Source: Zeugodacus cucurbitae (Eukaryota; Arthropoda; Insecta; Diptera; Tephritidae). Taken from it: a stretch of 64,000 bases of DNA. A program made the position numbers and the translations under genes. Position 1 is the first letter of the stretch; the number at the start of each line of letters is the position of its first letter. This document shows positions 46,086 to 59,219 of the stretch, one piece after another. The stretch spans positions 5,471,501-5,535,500 of the forward strand of contig NC_071669.1 in the NCBI RefSeq assembly GCF_028554725.1. The letters run 5' to 3'. The notes beneath the pieces are model-generated. The model saw only the letters and a list, made by a program, of their open reading frames with translations, was not told where the DNA came from and did not search any database.

Positions 46086-46790
46086 GGTTATTTTGTTGAG
46101 GTTTAATTTTCCACAGAAAAGTGTTTAGTGGTTCGGAGATTTATTTTCAAATAAAATTTTTTTTCTCAATTATTTTTTTTTCCTCATATTTGTTCTCAAA
46201 TATAAATAGTCGTAAAAATATTTTTTTCAATTTTTTTTTTTTTTTTTTTTCAAATAAAAAATGTTTTTTCTAATATTTTTTCTCAAAAATAAAAAGTTCA
46301 AAAATTTAATTTAGATTTTAATTTTTTTATTCAAATATTTTTTTTTTAAATTTTTTTAAATATTTTTCTCAAATAATAAATAAATTTTTTTCAAATATTT
46401 TTTTTAATATTTTCATTTTAAATAGTTTTTCAATAATTTTTTTTCGCAGCTCCAAAAATATTTTTTTTTCAACTAAATTTTTTTTCTCAAATATTTTTTT
46501 TCTAATATTTTTTCTCAAATACAAATAGTCGAAAAAATATTTTTTTTTAAATATATATTTTTAAAAAATATTTTTTTTAATAAAATTTTTTTTCTCAGAA
46601 ATAAATAGTCGAAAACATATTTTTTTTATTTTTTTTTCAAATCTATGTTTTTTAGATTTTTTCAAAAATATATATTTTTTAAATTTTTTGTCAAATATTT
46701 TTTTCAAAACTCCAAACATATTTTTTCAAATTTTTTGTTTTTCTAAAAATTTGAATATTTTCGGATCAGAATTGCAATATGGCTCTCTTA
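46086..46790. repeat. T-rich degenerate repeat
   Basis: Poly-T-rich sequence with repeated CTCAAATA and AAATAGTCG words (46,195, 46,515 and 46,594), each followed by a TATTTTTTT run. It is a decayed tandem repeat of unclear period. Confidence 0.8.
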
Positions 46791-47732
46791 GTATACGTAT
46801 ATTTATAAAAAATATATTTTTTTTTTTTAAACAGCCCTCTTATAGGCTGAAAAACTTTGTTCTCTAAGAGTTCTTACAAGTCTCCAGCAAATATATATGC
46901 TCTTATACTATAAATTATCAAAGATATATAACTATATGCTTCTCAGTACCATCTGATTGCATCATTGCTTCAATACGATAAATACAAAACCCACAACAAT
47001 AAATCTGAACTATATGCCAGTATCCACAACACGTATACCTATATATATATACCTATAAATACATACAACCCTGCTTGAAAGCGAAAAAAAATCACGCTTA
47101 TTTACGTTACGCGCCACTGCAATGACAGTCGTTTGTTTTGTACGCGCTTGCCGGCTTTGGCGACATGACACACCCACTGTTTGCTGCTAATCGCAATAAA
47201 TCAATCAAATTCACAATAGTTGGACGACAGCCAAAGTGATAGCGCACAGTGAGAGCATACAAGCCTGAGTTTGTATGTATGTTAGTGTGTGCGCACCATT
47301 GTGTGGGTGTGCCTGCGTAAATACCTAGGCTAGATTGGCAAACAGACCAACGGAAAACACGAAATAGACAGATTGATGATCAGCCACAAAGAGACACAAA
47401 TCAACAATAACAACAAAAGCAACTACTACAAGCATGGGTTCTTAAATTGTTGAAATTATATATATGGGAGTTGGTTAGCGGTTCGATAGCGATAGGTTGG
47501 ATAGCGGCTTTTGTCAAGTGAGTGAAATATAACGATAAGAATATAATTCTTACTTAATTAAGGTTAAGTTTCTATTTGACAAACAACTATCAGACAGTAA
47601 AATATGTGATATGTAATCTAATAGTAATTAACCTTGAATAACATAAATGTTGTTGGAAGAGTCCAGCTAATGAGTAGAAGAGGCCTCGAAGAGGCAATAT
47701 ACATATACATATAACTTACATAATAGTAGTGT
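46791..47732. other. Non-coding stretch, nothing recognised
   Basis: No coding frame or element. Short TA runs occur near 47,040. Confidence 0.4.
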
Positions 47733-48055
47733 TATAGCCTTTTCACACAGGAGCTAATTGATCAATAAACCGGCCTTTGCTCGATTAAAACGCTGATTAA
47801 GATCGATTACCATACAAAATAAAAATATACATTAATTTTTAAGTGAATTTTAATCGAATTGAACATGAAATGCAACTCTGCGACAAAGACCGTATTTGTA
47901 ATTACATATACGCTGCGAGTTTTTAGATGTCGCGTGGAAATAAATAATATAATAGCTATCTGCTATTGAAACTTACCAGCAACTTATGAAAAGCAAAAAA
48001 AATGTATAACAGCTGATCCATTATCGAATAGCCGGCAGTGTGAAGGCCAAAAACT
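47733..48055. mobile_element. Short non-autonomous repeat, copy 1
   Basis: Begins TATAGCCTTTTCACACAGG with AATTGATCAAT soon after, and ends GGCAGTGTGAAGGCCAAAAA. The ends are imperfect inverted repeats (GCCTTTTCACACAG against GGCCTTCACACTG). A second copy at 63,664-64,000 aligns along its whole length, with shared blocks such as GATTAAAACG, ATACAAAATAAAAAT and CTTATGAAAAGCAAAA. There is no coding capacity. It is probably a MITE; the superfamily and target duplication could not be fixed. Confidence 0.7.
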
Positions 48056-51000
48056 GATTTCTCAATCAATTTTCAATTTTATTATGATTATGTAGTACAT
48101 ATGCATGATACTATCTATTGTATAAGTATGCATATTTAACTTAAACAGAGAATTAGATCAAGAGAATCAAATCTAATCTTATATAATCAGGCACGACGAT
48201 TCCTTCTATTCTATATATGAGGCATATGGCGAAATGAGTTCTTCAATTATTGATAAGTTTCACAGCATTACTGATTATCCTTAGATAGGTTTGAAAAAAA
48301 AAAACAACATCACGAAGCTGCGAGCTTACGAAAAAAGTGGAAGTAGTTGGAAGATTGCTAGGAAATATTGGCTCTTAATAATATCAGTAGAATACAGTCC
48401 ATATATAGGGCATTTGCAAATCATCCAATCAAATGTTTTCTCTCCAAGTGGCTCAATTGTTTGGTATGAGAGGCTTCCAAGCCTTTAAAGTAATATGTAA
48501 ATATGTCTGAATAATGTAGTTAAATCGTACGATCTTACAAAGTCAACAAGCATCAAATTCAAGTGGGTAAAAAATAAACAAAATTAACATATATATATAA
48601 GTGGCAACTCCGTAAAAAATAATTTGAAAAATCTTGACTCATATTTATTCGATGTTTTCTTCCCTTATTTAGATAAATTATAAAATAAAAAAATATATTT
48701 TTCGAGATGTGGCAACCCTGAGAATGTGGCTTTCAAGAACGCACTTAGTTTTTTATAGAAAAATTAAAAAAAAATAGTTGTTGCAATTGTCAAAATCTAG
48801 ATTCTAAATTGTGATTTTCTGGCTGAAAGAGTTCTCAACTGATTTTGAAATAACTCTTTTCAGAGCTGAGAGCAAATTGCTTATGGAATTTGTAGGCCAA
48901 AATTTTTCTATAACTACCACTCATCCAAAAATTGTATACTGCAACCTATTATTACAGATCTAAAATTTATTTTTTATATGTAGTAACTGAGAAGCCAATA
49001 ATTCTGAAAAAAACCCTGAATAATTAAATTTTATTTGAAGCATTAATTTGCCCAAAATCTGAGCATTTACCCTGAAAGTTGCTATAGAAGAAACGAGTTT
49101 TGTTAGTAAATGAATAAAACAACAGCAGCTATCGTGTCTCTAAAGCTTTGCTAATATAGGAAAATCCTTTAGATAAATTCAAATTGTTTTGATTTTTAAC
49201 TCCCTAACAAAAGCGGCACAAAACAAAGCAAATAAATACAAAACAGACACATACTATATATGGATAACGGGTTCATGAGTATATATATATATATATGTAT
49301 GTATATATATATATGTACATAAGTATGTGGATTGGTTTTCAAAAGTCTCGCCATGCGTTAGACCCTTCTGCCATTTGCTATTGTTTTTTAACAATTTACT
49401 TTTCTAACTGCCAGACAGACAGGCAGAGTAGCCGTCCAAGCGTCACCACAGCGCGTCTGCTTAGTTTTTTTTCTAATACAAAAAGTGTTGTTTTTGTATT
49501 TATTTTTGTAATAAATATATAAGTGTGCACTTGCCTGCCAATTGGTCGGCATTTCATGTGACCACTTGGCGAGTTTGCCAGCCAGCCAGTTGGTCAAGTT
49601 TAGCAGGCAGCAGGCCTTATTGGGTCCATTGTTGGCCGCAATAAAATAAAATTGAATAAATCGTATTAGTGAGTACGAGTTTGTTGTTGTCGTTGTTATT
49701 GTTGTGCGGCAGTTAGTTGATTTTACTATAGTTATTGTTGTTGTTACTATTTCTATTGTTTCCCCTCCATGCATGGTTAGTTGGTTAGAAAATATTTATT
49801 TGCAAATAAATTTGCCAAAAAGTTTTGTCGGTTTTATGCGCCCAGTGGGTGTAGTGGACGCACAAGCATACACATATTTAAGTGTGTGCTAGCTAATGGA
49901 AATGTTTGTGCGCCTATGCGTATGCTATTCATTTTAGTGTTTTTGCCTTTGTTGCTGTGCTTAATTTTCATTTAACGCCAGTCTGGGGATTTTGTGATTT
50001 TCAACTGCCAAGTGCCAAATGCGAGTAGCGAGTCACTCAGATTGATGATTTTGTAAAAAATAAAATCACATTTTCGAAATGGAAATTCTTTAACTAAATT
50101 TAGCGGGATTTTTTTACGGTTTTTAGTCAGTGTTTGGTGAGCATTGTTTGTTTATAAATATGCATGAGTGTTTTTAATTTAAATTGGAAAAATAGCAGTG
50201 ATTTTTTTTCGTTGCAATTGAGATCTCTGTGCTTAAAGCTAATTTCAATTTATTTCGAATTTTTGATGAATGGGATTTAATTTTTTTAATGAAATTTTCA
50301 ATTTATTTATTGTCATCTATTTCTGCTTTATAACAATTTGTCCTAAGTAGTATGAAAATCTATGGCACAGATCCACTCATGCTTTATAGTTTAAAACTCA
50401 AAACCTTCTATCTAGGAATATGGTTATAGACGGTTTATTACTCACTTCATTATTTACAAATTCGGATTTGGAGAACATCTTGTTTCTATCTCTTCTCAAC
50501 ATTATTTGTACAAAAATATGTATCTTCTGTTTCGAATCTGGTCTTAAGGTCCAAAAAGAAATCAAGAAATGTGGATCCTGTCCCCAAAAACGCTGAAAAG
50601 TATCATCTCTAAAAGCCTAATACGATGAACCTCGAGCCAGATTTAATATTTTTTGTAGTAGAATCACTAGTGGAATATTTTTTATATATTACGGGCTTTC
50701 ACTGACGCCTTTTTATTAAAAATAAGTATAATAAAATATATACCAAATTAGTTTATGTCTTCAATACAGACGATGAGCTTCAGATGGTATATTTTGACTT
50801 CTATAAAACAATACATTGAAGTATTGTTGTATTTATTGTAGAAAAAGAAGGGTTAAAAGTATCTGAAAATGCTTACTTTACTTTAGCTCATAGAATTAAC
50901 TAAGCGTTCGTAACTATTTTATTAAGCATTACGCTATCCTTAGTCGCAAATTCAAAACTAAAGCTCTTGCTAGAGTAGGAATTGAATATTCTACAGGCAT

Positions 51001-52899
51001 TGGGTGGAGATTTTGTTTTGAAGTCCAAAATCTTCATGAAATCGATCGAAATAAGTGAGGCAGACAAAAATAGCAAACTGCAGGTTTTCCACAACCCCAG
51101 AACATACATTCTTTTAGCGATTTTTGGCGCTAAGTTTATTGCATGTTTTCGATAAACCAGTTGAGAATTGCGATTTTTTAAACGAAATTGCGAAGGGAAT
51201 GCATTATAATCGCGGTTTAAAATTAAAAAAATAGTGTATAAATAAAAAATGGATCAGTTACAACCTGATTCTAACCTTTGACCTTTTATTTCGTAAGCAA
51301 CTCTGAAGAAAATAGCTACTTCAACTTTGTTAAGTAACCGAATAAAAAGAAATTAATGAACAGTACATTTTTGTACACCAAAAACTAAAGCCACCAAACT
51401 TCTTCAACCAGCAATCACCCTAAAACATCGTAAATACATTTTCTGGTCATTTGCGCAATTTTCCACTTTAACTGAGTTGAAACTAAATTGTTGCAATAAA
51501 ATTTACGCTGACCATTGCCCAAAAAAGCGCTAAACTACAGACTCATTTATTTTTTAAACGACCACTACACACGCTCGCTCTCATATATATACTCGTTCAA
51601 CTATATTTCAGTTTTGTTTGCTTGAGTTTTATGTATTTTCGCCGTCTTTATGGGCAACGCGACTATTGCGCCTATAAAGCGTATATCCTTGGTGGCTACT
51701 TAGGCTGGCAAAGTGCGCGCAGCTGCGGTCGCTTTGAGGGCGCGTAAAAGTTTATATGCCGACCAAGGAGCAACTAAAGCAGCCATTCGACAGTACTTAA
51801 CGAAGACTTAAGTTTACATTTTTATTTTTTATTTTTATTTTTATTTTATTCTTATTTCTATTTTTTTTTTAATTTTTTTGTTTTTAACATTTACCTCGCA
51901 AAAAAATTGCTCCCAGTTGCCTTTGTAAAATAAACATTTCTGCTTTTCTTATTTAAATCACCGCGTGTGTTGGAGGCGCGTGCTCTCTGCCTTGCTGACC
52001 TCACTTCATTTCACTTCTAAGCATCTCAAGAGACTTCAAGCCGCACTCACTGTGCTTCACTTTGCTTTGCTTTGCCTGTTCACCGCACTCATTCATCATT
52101 TTCATTTGCATCATCATCATAATCATCTGCGTTGCGGTTGACTTTGAATTCGACCAACCAGCCGAGTCGCACATTGCCACCCTCCGCCACCGCCATTGTG
52201 CGCAGTTATTTTTCGGTTAACCCACAAGTCGTCAGTAATTGTGGCAGCGCCAGCAGTTAGTCAGCGGCAGTATTGCAATGTGGCAGTTAGAAAGTTTTGC
52301 ATTTTCGTAACTCTCACTACCGAACTTCATTCAGCCCGTTTTCACTCATTTAGTCGGCTTTTTAGTCATCTCTCAGCAGATTTCGTTTCATTAAGTTCGG
52401 TTTTTGCTGTCTTTTGTTTTAAGTTTGTTGTTTGGTTAGTATTTGGCTGTGTGTTTTTTGCTTTTGTTGTTTGCGCTTTGCGTATTTGCTTTTGCTGTCT
52501 AATTTCGCTTGTTATTTACTTTAATGAGTGTGCGTTTATTTCTGATTTTCTTTTTATGAAAAAAAAATGTGGTTTTTGTCTTTAATGTTCGTTAAATATT
52601 GCTGTTCTGTTAATAGTTTGGTAATGTGGCTTTTGTAGGTTATTTGCACAACGCTAATTAAAAGTATTTTGAGAAGAAAGAGTATTGAACATAAACCATG
52701 GAAATTAAAATTTTTGTGAAGAAAATAGAGGACTGCATAGTTAAAATAGTTATCGAGGCTTCTCGAAATGGTATGAAAACTAGTGAGACAATAGAGTGTT
52801 TCATGTTTCTTGAATAAACTAATTTTCGGAAGCATTTCGTGTTCTGTAACTGAACTCCGTTTTATACATTAGAATAATATTTATTAAAGAACGCTGAAG
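48056..52899. other. Long non-coding stretch
   Basis: GTGGCAACTCC at 48,601-48,611 and GTGGCAACCCTG at 48,709-48,720 are outlying copies of the 43.6-45.0 kb repeat. A TA/GTATATA run lies at 49,280-49,320. Open frames at 49,388-49,774 (-) and 52,196-52,585 (+) lack domains. No gene recognised. Confidence 0.45.
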
Positions 52900-53695
52900 A
52901 ACGAAAGAAGAGAGAAAGAAGAGGGATCTCTCATGGTATTTAAACACACGATACGAAGCAAAGAGGGCTGCAGATAGTAAGAGAGGAAGAGAAATAGGAA
53001 GAGAGAGAGACAAGATATAAAGTGTAAGAGAGAGGGAGAGATAGCCTTCGTCTTTGTGTGGTATTTAAAAAACACGATAAGAAGCGAAGATGTAGAGAGA
53101 GAGTAAGAGAGAAAGAGAGATGGGAGATATAGGATTCATGGAGAGACGGGTATAGATGGTAAGAGAGAATGATAAATAGGGAGAGAGAATGCAAAAAAGG
53201 AGAAATAGGAAGAGAGAGTGAGAGTGAGCCTTTGCCCTTGTATAGTATTTAAGAAAACACGATAAGAAGTGAAGAGGTAGAGAGAGAGTAAGAGAGAAAG
53301 AGACTGGTAGAGATGGTAAGAGAGAAGATAAATAAGGAGAGAGAGTAAAAAAGAAAGAAAGATCACGAGAGAGGGAGAGATAGCCTTCGTCTTTGTGTGG
53401 TATTTAAAAAACATGATAAGAAGCGGACAGGTAAGAGAGAGTAATAGAAAAAGAAGAGAGATGGGAGATATAGGAAACCTTGGAGAGAAGGACGTAACAA
53501 AAAACAGAAAGAGAAAAAAAGAGATAGAGATCACGAGAGAGGGAGAGACTCTTTGCCTTTGTATGTTATTCAAAAAACACGATAAGAAGTTAACAGGTAT
53601 AGAGAGAGTAATGGAAAAATAAGAGAGATGGGAGATATAGGAAGTATTGGAGAGAAGGAGATAACAAAAAACAGAAAGAGAAAAATAGCTCAATT
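52900..53695 (+). repeat. Purine-rich tandem repeat (GA-rich, 115-185 bp units)
   Basis: Strongly purine-biased + strand. A conserved segment GTATTTAAAAAACACGATAA with GAAG recurs about five times, near 52,937, 53,060, 53,245, 53,400 and 53,565. It is often preceded by CCTTCGTCTTTGTGTG or CCTTTGCCTTTGTATG. Between copies are GAGAGAGAGTAAGAGAGAAA and GATGGGAGATATAGG tracts. The - strand open frames here (Ser/Leu/Phe-rich) are repeat translations. Confidence 0.88.
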
Positions 53696-55289
53696 AAAAA
53701 AAGAGGGTTTTATAAAGCTATACATATATTTTACTTAACATTGGTTCTCTGTTCGGTTAATGGAGATTATTTGGCAGACTGGAGTAGTGGATAGAATTAT
53801 AAGAAAGCTAAGGGTAAATGTATATGGATGATTTTTAAAAGGATCCGTATATTATCGGTAATTTTGTTTGAAAAGGCATCAAGGACTACTCACTCCTTTA
53901 AAACTAAAAACAAAAATCAACTCAAGTGTCTTCTCAGTCACCCAAGTACTCACAAATGCATTAGGTAATTAATCTTCCAGCTCCAAAAAAATATTTTTTT
54001 TTTCAAAACTAACAACTCCTCTATGCCTTTGGGGCTTTCAAATCGAACAAAAATTGAGAGTACTAACTAAAGTCTCTACTGCCAAACCAACCCCACCGCC
54101 GCATGCATTTTAAATGCCTTTTGGTCGGAAAACGGAAAACAATTGCGCCATGCTATATGCTTTTTAATCAATTGCATACAATTTCATTTCTAAAAGGATA
54201 AGGTCACTTATGCGCACTTTCACAGAACGCCAACTGCCTATAAAAAGCACATTTCATTTATTTGCGGCCAAAGCAACGTAGAACGCAAATAAAATTTAGC
54301 AAACAGCCTGAGTCTGCACTAACGAATCTAATATGCAATGGCTGGAAATATAAAAAAGAATTAGAAAAGCAAATAAGGAATGCACAGTGAAGCAAATATC
54401 AATAAAGATATATATGTATGTAGGTATATACATATATACATATATGTAGGGTATATATAGGTTGGTGAGCTGTAACATAAAAATGCGCAACTAAAGCGCG
54501 AAATGCGGCCAATGAAAGCGCTTGCAGCCAGTGTGACTGTTGAAAATGGAGAGGAGGGAAAATTTTTGGTTGAAATTCGAATTTTCGAAATAAAAGCGTG
54601 TTGTATCAATAAACAAAAAATTAACAGTGCAAATAAATGCAAAACCAAAATTTAGAATGCAATAATAAAAACAGCCAAAGCGAAAATTAAAAGCGAAATA
54701 AAAAAGAGTCGAAGCTAAAACAATTGCCATTTCCGTTGGCTAAACACATTTCATAGCAGCTTTCACATACCGTTATTGGCTGGCAGCGATTCCCATTGTT
54801 TAAAGAGCCACCGAGCAGCGATAACCAAAAAGAAGTCCGTTTGTCGTTGTATGTGTGTGTGAGTATGTGTGTTGCAGTGTTGCATTGTATAACTAACATA
54901 TACACGCACATGGCTGCTGCACACTCACTCATGCATGGCAAAGCAAATCAGTAGTTTTCATTAGAAATTCGCGAATTTTCGTTACCAATTGAATGGAAAT
55001 GTTTATTTGGTGTCGATTCGTTGGAATTTAATGTTTCAATTTGGCTTTGGATATGAATTTTTATGGTAATTTGAAGTTCATAAGAAATTTCATTGAGTTT
55101 TAGAGCTTTATTTTATTAGAAATTATAATATAATATGAGACTCGTAGACTTTCTTCCAAATTCCAATGCTTTTTGATTTAGCAACATTTGTTGCTCACAA
55201 GGTAGGAGTTCAAATCTAGTTTGAAAAAATTTAAAAAATTTAATTATTCAATTTAAATAATAATAGTGTTAATTGCTGCAAAATTAATT
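53696..55289. other. Non-coding stretch, nothing recognised
   Basis: Mixed sequence, with a TA-rich run at 54,405-54,460. Open frames on the - strand (54,296-54,941) lack domains. Confidence 0.4.
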
Positions 55290-56290
55290 GGAACCTGCTG
55301 AGCAACATGTGTCTCAATAATGTTATGTTTATAAACATATGTTGCTGGCAACATAAGCGCGTAGAAATATTATTAAGAAGAATTGTGTTATTTATTTTCA
55401 TACTTCTTGTTTAAAAATTACTGATAATTATGTTTGGCAACATTGAGGCTGCAACATTATTTTAGCAACATGTTGATATCTTTACAAAAAAAAAAACAAC
55501 AAAATTGGGTTAATGATTTTCAATTTTCATGTATGGAATTTTTTGGCAAGCTGAATGCTATTCACCAATATTTTGTTTAGCAACATTTTTTAGCAACATG
55601 TTGCTACAATCATTTGAAAAAGCTGTGCTATTTATTTTCATACATCTCGTTTAGAATTTTCTAGCATGATAGATTTTGTTTAGTAACATTTTATGTGCAA
55701 CATTATTTAGCAACATGTTGCTATCATATGTTTGCTTGTGAAAAAATACAAGTAATTACTAACAAAAAATATTGCTAGATACATTAGAAAAAATCGTGTT
55801 AAATATTTACACATTTATATTTTGTTACAGATTTTAAAGCATATCTTAAATTTTTTAGCCACATTGTTTAGCAACATGTTGCTAAGATTTTTTTTTAATA
55901 TTTTAGACTCACTTGTATCTACCATACATTTTTTTCATATTTCAAATTTTGTAGCCCGCTAAATGTTTAGCAACATTTCGATTGCAACATCATATAAGCA
56001 ACAAGTTGCTGTAATATATTTGCTTGTGACAAAATACAAGTAATTACTGGCAACTAATGTGACTAGAGACATTAAAAAAATCGTGTTAAATATTTCCATA
56101 TTAAATTTTGTTACAAATTTTAAAGCAAATTTTAAGTTGTTTAGCAACATTTTCTTAGCAACATTAGATAAGCAACATGTTGCTAAACTTTTTTTTAATT
56201 TTTTAGACTCACATGTATATGCCTCAGCTATCATAAAATTTTTTTCATGTTTCTTAGCAACATGTTGCTAACATTTTTTTTTAATTTTTT
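55290..56290. repeat. Array of AGCAACATGTTGCT palindromes
   Basis: Five exact copies of the 14-bp perfect palindrome AGCAACATGTTGCT lie at 55,592, 55,709, 55,870, 56,171 and 56,256. Diverged copies lie at 55,301, 55,464 and 55,997, and TGTTGCTGGCAACA (another inverted repeat) at 55,340. Many half-sites (TTTAGCAACAT) are interspersed. A larger unit of about 288 bp is duplicated (AAAATACAAGTAATTACT at 55,743 and 56,031). Non-coding. Confidence 0.85.
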
Positions 56291-58297
56291 TTTTCAAATT
56301 CACATGTATGTATCTACCCCAGCTATCATAAAATATTTCATCTTTCAAGGTTAGCACACAACAACAAAGTGGCAACGTGCATAGATACCGCTTTAGCCTA
56401 CACCTTTACATGAGCATCAACACTTAGCTATTTGCATAGCATTACCCAGCTTAATGTCAGTTAGTTTTCACAATAGAAAAACTACACTCAAAATATAAAG
56501 TTTGTGAAGAGTTGAGCTGGGATTTAGGCACAAAAACAACGTACAACAACCAGCAAAATAAAAGAATTTACCTTAGAAAAGTGCAAAGAGGCCGGCTAAG
56601 TGTGATTTGCAAGCGATTTGTATATGTGTGAGAGAGCTTTTTACACCTCACACGTGTTTTGTTTGTGTGTTTGTTGGTAAAGTTGAAGTGAGATTTGCTT
56701 GCATGCAGTTATTTTAATATAAACTGCACATGAGTGCCACTAACAGCAGCCTAACAACACCAGCCAGTCAGCCAAAGTGACAACATATCAAATGGAGAGG
56801 TTAAGCAAGAGCTGTTTATGCTTTTTGTTATTGTGCGGCTTAGACAGATTTGTATACACATGTGTGCCGAAAAAGTAACAAATTTTTGTGTAACAAAAGT
56901 GTAGAGTGAAAAAAAAGAAGAAGCAGAACAAGCAGTGAAAGCGACTACCTTTTTACATAAACGAGTATCGTTGGATCGTTGGCATTTGCGTTGACAAATG
57001 AGAACTTTTACAGCTGACAGCGTGGATATAGCTACACAGAAGGCACACAACATAGCTGACACAGCACCAAACAACAGCAGCGACAGGCTGACAGCAAACG
57101 TACAATAGCATAGAGTCAGGCGCATAGCATAGCTACATACATATAGGCGGCGTTTGTCAAGTGCGCTGCTCTTTGCCCACACGTCGCTTGAGCGCTGACA
57201 GCCACTTTTAAGCCTGCACTTTTTGGCCAACTGCACTTTTGTTATGTTGTTGTACAACAAAACATATATGTATAACGCTTTTCATTGCTTTCGCATTGTT
57301 GTTGTCGGGCTTATAACATTGCAAGCACTTTCATTAGCTGGTAGTGTTGGTACAAGAGTTTGAGTTTGTGTGCATGCGTGACAACTAGTTTGCTAGCCAC
57401 TCAGCTCTTGGCAGCGCATACACCTGCGCACATGCTGTGCTATGTGGCATGTCAATGTCAACACCTGCTGACACACTACCACCAACAACAACAATAAGTA
57501 AAGAAGCAATAAAGTATATATACTCGTGTGTGTGTGTGCGTGTGACTGTTATCCTTTTTTTGTTCGTCAGGCTCATCACTTTCAACGCAGCATATTTCCA
57601 TTACATTTGCTTTATTGTTACCTCAAGCCCAGTCGGCACTTTTCTGCTTATCCACATGATGCATTGAAATGAAAAACTGACAGATTGCCAACACACATCT
57701 CCACACTCATATCTTCGATTTAGAGTCTTTCATTTGCAATTTTGCTGCCTTGTTGTTTTGGAGTTGGCGTGGCTACAATGTGCTTGACGCTGCAGTTTGC
57801 CACAATCAACAGGGGCACAATTCAGTTGCAGTTGCATTTCACAATTCGCAAGGGATCAGCAACAGATTTTTGTGCATAACCTTGAGTCAACAGGCAAATT
57901 GTCAATTGCCAGATGCGTAGGATGGAGATGGAGGTGTGGTTTCGAGCTAGTAAGTGCTTATAGTGGAGTCTACAGGTGTAGTTGTTGCCGTGCTAATGGC
58001 TATATCAGCTCTTACAAGCAGCTTTTCATAAGGCATTTCTCGTAAGAGCAGCAGTCATAGCCTAGGCTAGTTAAAAAAGTGAATTTTGTGCTTTCTTAAA
58101 TTTAGATGGTTACACCAGATCACGGTAACCAGAATTTTCCCATCTTTTATTTTAAAAAATGAAAAATCCAGAAAATCTTCAAGTTTCTACTAATATGATG
58201 TAAACAATGAATTTCTTTATGAAAGAATATTTCTTTTGATATCGGGCTTAATTTCAACTTAAGCTACAAAACAAAAAAAAAAACGGTTACAAAAATG
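56291..58297. other. Non-coding stretch, nothing recognised
   Basis: Open frames at 56,751-57,260 (-) and 57,437-57,667 (+) have no domain, and I do not support them as genes. Confidence 0.4.
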
Positions 58298-58930
58298 TTA
58301 TTCAAAATATTGGCCGTCGCTAGCTACTACTTTTGACCATATTTCTGGCAGCAAACGTATTCCGTGACGAAAGAACTCCTCATCTTTCGAGTCGATCCAA
58401 GTATCAATCCAATTTTTGACTTCTACATAAGAACTGAAGTGCTCGTTAGCTAGACCGTGTACCATCGATCGGAACAAGTGGTAGTCAGATGGAGCAACGT
58501 CTGGAGAATACGGCGGGTGCGGTAAGATCTCCCATTTCAGCGTCTCCAAATATTTTTTGCCACCATTGCGACGTGAGGCCGAGCATTGTCATGCTGGAGA
58601 ATGACTTTTTCGTGTCTTTTCTCGTACTGTGGTCGTTTTTCTTTTAGTGCTCGGCTCAAACGCATGAATTGCGTTCGGTATTGATCTCCTGTGATAGTTT
58701 CACTTGACTTTAGCAACCAATTCAGCATCTTCGAAAATCTTCCCCCTTCCAACATCATGCCGGTCTTCGACTTCATAATCACCATTCTTAAAACGTTGAA
58801 ACCATTCGCGACATTTTCTTTCACTTAGGACAGCCTCACCGTACGTATCCGAAAGCATTCGATGAGCCTCAGCTGCACTTTTCTTGGAATTAAAAGCAAA
58901 TTAAAGAAAAAGAAAAGCAAAATGTCGAGA
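58298..58930 (-). pseudogene. Internally deleted mariner transposase (DD34D)
   Basis: The N-terminal part (about 58,930-58,735) reads NSKKSAAEAHRML, SERKCREWFQRFKNGDYEVE and FEDAEL, the helix-turn-helix DNA-binding domain of mariner. It is joined at about 58,705 directly to SETITGDQYRTQFMRLSRAL, so about 130-140 residues, including the first catalytic Asp, are missing. The second catalytic Asp is in HDNARPHVA (near 58,579) and the third in SPDVAPSDYHLF (near 58,485). Correcting one frameshift in an A-run at about 58,550 gives exactly 34 residues between them, as expected for DD34D mariners. The C-terminus ends VVASDGQYFE, the usual end. Terminal inverted repeats were not located. It is a dead derivative. 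Confidence 0.9.
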
Positions 58931-59215
58931 ATTCGGCTCAAAAAGTGATATTTTCAGTTGAGAATAAGTTTGGGATGCAAACAGATCTCTACAAATATTT
59001 TGTTGAGTTAATGTTGACACAAATGTTCAAGATCGATATAAAACGACTTAATCGATGTAATCGACCAGAGCTTGACACCTACCGACATATATTGGAAAAC
59101 GGCGGAAGCAAAGTTGTTTATCAATATTTCAAAGATTTTTGCAGAGTCCTTTTTTTTTAAATAATATATTAAAATATAAAGCCAATGAGGTCATCTATAG
59201 CTAGGTTAGTTTTCA
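58931..59215. other. Flank of the mariner remnant
   Basis: AT-rich sequence with an open frame (58,945-59,160, +) of no recognisable type. It may include the mariner's 5' untranslated end. Confidence 0.35.
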
Positions 59216-59219
59216 AGAT

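Noticed and set aside
53136..53693. 185-codon Ser/Leu/Phe-rich frame on the - strand
   Set aside because: Repeat-derived (purine-rich array read on the other strand), no domain, no splice or start context.
55290..56290. CRISPR-like array
   Set aside because: Eukaryotic context, palindromic words with irregular spacing and repeated spacers; no unique spacers of uniform length.
56751..57260. 169-codon frame (-)
   Set aside because: No recognisable domain, signal or splice context; composition is like other chance frames nearby.
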